NCBI RefSeq assembly: GCF_009707325.1
Contig: NZ_CP046103.1
Span: forward strand, 2,095,810-2,159,809
Reading direction: 5' to 3'
From: Pseudomonas sp. IB20
Lineage (GTDB): Bacteria > Pseudomonadota > Gammaproteobacteria > Pseudomonadales > Pseudomonadaceae
DNA length: 64,000 nt
Shown: positions 62,544-64,000 of the stretch, one piece after another
How positions within the stretch are numbered: position 1 is the stretch's first letter
Layout of the letters: every line of letters starts with the position of its first letter
The notes under the pieces: model-generated
Databases searched by the model: none
Told to the model about the DNA's origin: nothing
What the model saw: the letters and a program-made list of their open reading frames with translations, nothing else
Made by a program: the position numbers and the translations under genes

Positions 62544-62548
62544 GCTGG

Positions 62549-62824
62549 TCAGTCGCGGTAAAACACCTGCACCAAGTGGTACCCAAACTTGCTCTTGATC
62601 GGCCCATGCACCACTTTCACCGGCTTCTTGAAGATCACCGCATCAATCGCCCCCACCATCTGCCCCGGCCGCACTTCACCCAGGTCACCGCCGCGCTTGC
62701 CGGACGGGCAGGTCGAGTACTTTTTGGCCAGCACATCAAACGCTTCGCCCTTGGCAATGCGCTGCTTGAGCTGTTCGGCTTCTTCGCTGGTTTTCACCAG
62801 GATGTGACGGGCTTGGGCTTTCAT
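62549..62824 (-). CDS. Parvulin-type peptidyl-prolyl isomerase (PpiC-like)
   Basis: 91 residues from ATG 62824. One parvulin domain: ARHILVKTSEEAEQLKQRI, FDVLAKKYSTCPSGKRGGDLG, VHGPIKSKFGYHLVQV. It matches the length of E. coli PpiC (93). It speeds proline cis/trans isomerisation in the cytosol. It is close to the kinase gene but on the opposite side of its own 50-bp promoter gap. Confidence 0.92.
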   Translation of the reverse strand: MKAQARHILVKTSEEAEQLKQRIAKGEAFDVLAKKYSTCPSGKRGGDLGEVRPGQMVGAIDAVIFKKPVKVVHGPIKSKFGYHLVQVFYRD

Positions 62825-62874
62825 GTTGTTACCTTGCAACGGTCAAACGTAAGGGCGCGCGATTATGCCTGAAC

Positions 62875-64000
62875 TCACTCGTTGACGCTGATCATGCTGC
62901 GGATTTTTGTCGCCAGCAAGTCGATGGAAAACGGCTTGGCGACCATGTCCATGCCGTCTTCCAGGAAGCCTTGGCGCTCGGCGGCTTTTTCGGCGTAACC
63001 GGTCATGAACAACACGCGCAGGCCGGGCCGATGCTGGCGGGCGATTTCTGCCAGTTGCCGGCCGTTCATGCCCGGCAGGCCGACGTCGGTGACCAGCAAG
63101 TCCACGCGCAAATCCGACTCCAGCAACGGCAGCGCCGCGCGTGCGTCGGCTGCCTGGTGCGCGGTGTAGCCCAATTCATCCAGCACGTTGACCACCAACA
63201 TGCGCACCGCAGGGTCATCCTCGACGACAACCACCGCCTCACCGGCCAGCGCCAGCGGGGCTTCGCTCAGGTGTTGCGGCAGGTTGCTCTCCAAGGCCGT
63301 GCCATGCAGGCGCGGCAGGTACAGGCGTACGCAGGTGCCTTGGCCGGGCTCGCTTTGAATGGTCACGTGGCCGCCGGACTGCTGGGCGAAGCCGTAGATC
63401 ATCGACAGCCCCAGACCGGTGCCCTGGCCGATGGGCTTGGTGGTGAAGAACGGGTCAAACGCCTTGGCCAGAATCTTTGGCGCCATGCCGCTGCCGTTGT
63501 CACTCACGCCGAGCATCACGTAATCGCCGGCCTTGACCGGTTCCAGCGTGGTGATGTCGGTGCCGTCCAAGTAACTGTTGGCGGTTTCGATCAACAATTC
63601 GCCGCCGTCAGGCATTGCATCACGCGCGTTGATCACCAGGTTGAGCAGGGCGTTTTCGAGCTGGCTGGCATCGGTGTTGACCGGCCAGATATCTTTGCCT
63701 AGTTCCACCTTGAGCGCGATGTGTGCGCCCTTGGTGCGCCGGAACAAGTCTTCCAGGGACGCCACCAGCGTGTTTGGGTCGAGCGGGCGCCGGTCCAGCG
63801 ACTGGCGGCGTGAGAACGCCAGCAGCCGATGGGTGAGGGCGGCCGCGCGGTGGGCAGAGGACACCGCCGCGTCGGTAAACCGGCCGATCTCGTCACTGCG
63901 CCCGCCGGCGATATAGCGCTGCATCAGGTCGAGGCTGCCGATAATGCCGGTGAGCATATTGTTGAAGTCATGGGCGATGCCGCCGGTGAGTTGGCCCACC
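62875..64000 (-). CDS. Hybrid histidine kinase, C-terminal part (runs off the window)
   Basis: About 375 residues are visible; the sensor part lies beyond the edge, so the ATG-like codon near 63999 is not its start. GGIAHDFNNMLTGIIG holds the phospho-His. ATPase boxes are NLVINARDAM, DNGSGMAPK, FDPFFTTK and GTGLGLSMIYGF. The receiver has VVEDDPAVR, the phospho-Asp in VTDVGLPGMNG and Lys in MVAKPFS. Same class as the kinase at 25467. Confidence 0.88.
   Translation of the reverse strand, partial: VGQLTGGIAHDFNNMLTGIIGSLDLMQRYIAGGRSDEIGRFTDAAVSSAHRAAALTHRLLAFSRRQSLDRRPLDPNTLVASLEDLFRRTKGAHIALKVELGKDIWPVNTDASQLENALLNLVINARDAMPDGGELLIETANSYLDGTDITTLEPVKAGDYVMLGVSDNGSGMAPKILAKAFDPFFTTKPIGQGTGLGLSMIYGFAQQSGGHVTIQSEPGQGTCVRLYLPRLHGTALESNLPQHLSEAPLALAGEAVVVVEDDPAVRMLVVNVLDELGYTAHQAADARAALPLLESDLRVDLLVTDVGLPGMNGRQLAEIARQHRPGLRVLFMTGYAEKAAERQGFLEDGMDMVAKPFSIDLLATKIRSMISVNE

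Overview
The window looks like chromosome of a fluorescent-group Pseudomonas. The GC content is high. Intergenic spaces carry the dispersed palindromes typical of that group (GTGGGAGCTGGCTTGCC..., CGTTCCCACGC..., GAGCTGTCGAGCGTTAG...). Recognisable Pseudomonas gene sets are present: the lexA2-imuA-imuB-dnaE2 mutagenesis cassette, an OprD-type porin, the HglS lysine-catabolism enzyme, an SCO/PCuAC copper set, and an erythritol dehydrogenase-type polyol cluster. I found no tRNA, rRNA or CRISPR array.

Region by region. 1-9.5 kb is a decay zone: a 5'-truncated pirin gene abuts an rhs gene with two C-terminal core copies and several single-base lesions, followed by a DUF3077-like gene with a C4-type antisense RNA leader, a truncated NCS1 permease, a HIT-family gene with an internal TGA, and a LysR remnant. 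9.5-13.7 kb holds copper handling (PCuAC, SCO, DUF2946) and small stress-type genes. 14-19.2 kb holds a DeoR regulator divergent from an FMN 2-hydroxyacid dehydrogenase, a lipid- or membrane-linked hydrolase, a diguanylate cyclase and NudK. 19.6-29.7 kb is a DNA-damage block: lexA2-imuA-imuB-dnaE2, then a hybrid histidine kinase translationally coupled to a UvrA2-like ABC protein. 29.8-43.8 kb is mixed metabolism and transport: transketolase, HglS, OprD-like porin, GH63-type glycosidase, SCP2 protein, phosphatase, SohB, MFS pump and LysR.

43.6-52.8 kb is a coherent sugar-alcohol locus. Seven minus-strand genes (ABC ATPase, permease, binding protein, SDR, EltD-like dehydrogenase, DhaK, DhaL) diverge from a plus-strand RpiB-like isomerase and a SorC-family regulator. 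The best reading is tetritol (erythritol/threitol) uptake, oxidation to erythrulose, phosphorylation, and isomerisation to erythrose 4-phosphate.

55.7-62.4 kb is a second coherent locus, all on the plus strand: a polar-amino-acid ABC importer, RidA, an IclR regulator, a DSD1-like PLP deaminase and a KDG kinase. A sugar-acid kinase next to an amino-acid deaminase and an amino-acid importer fits D-glucosaminate catabolism: D-glucosaminate to 2-keto-3-deoxygluconate to KDPG. This is inference and has not been tested here. The right edge holds a parvulin and the C-terminal part of a second hybrid kinase.

Several perfect direct duplications (151, 93 and 150 bp) sit in intergenic or gene-end positions and could be real or could be assembly joins.
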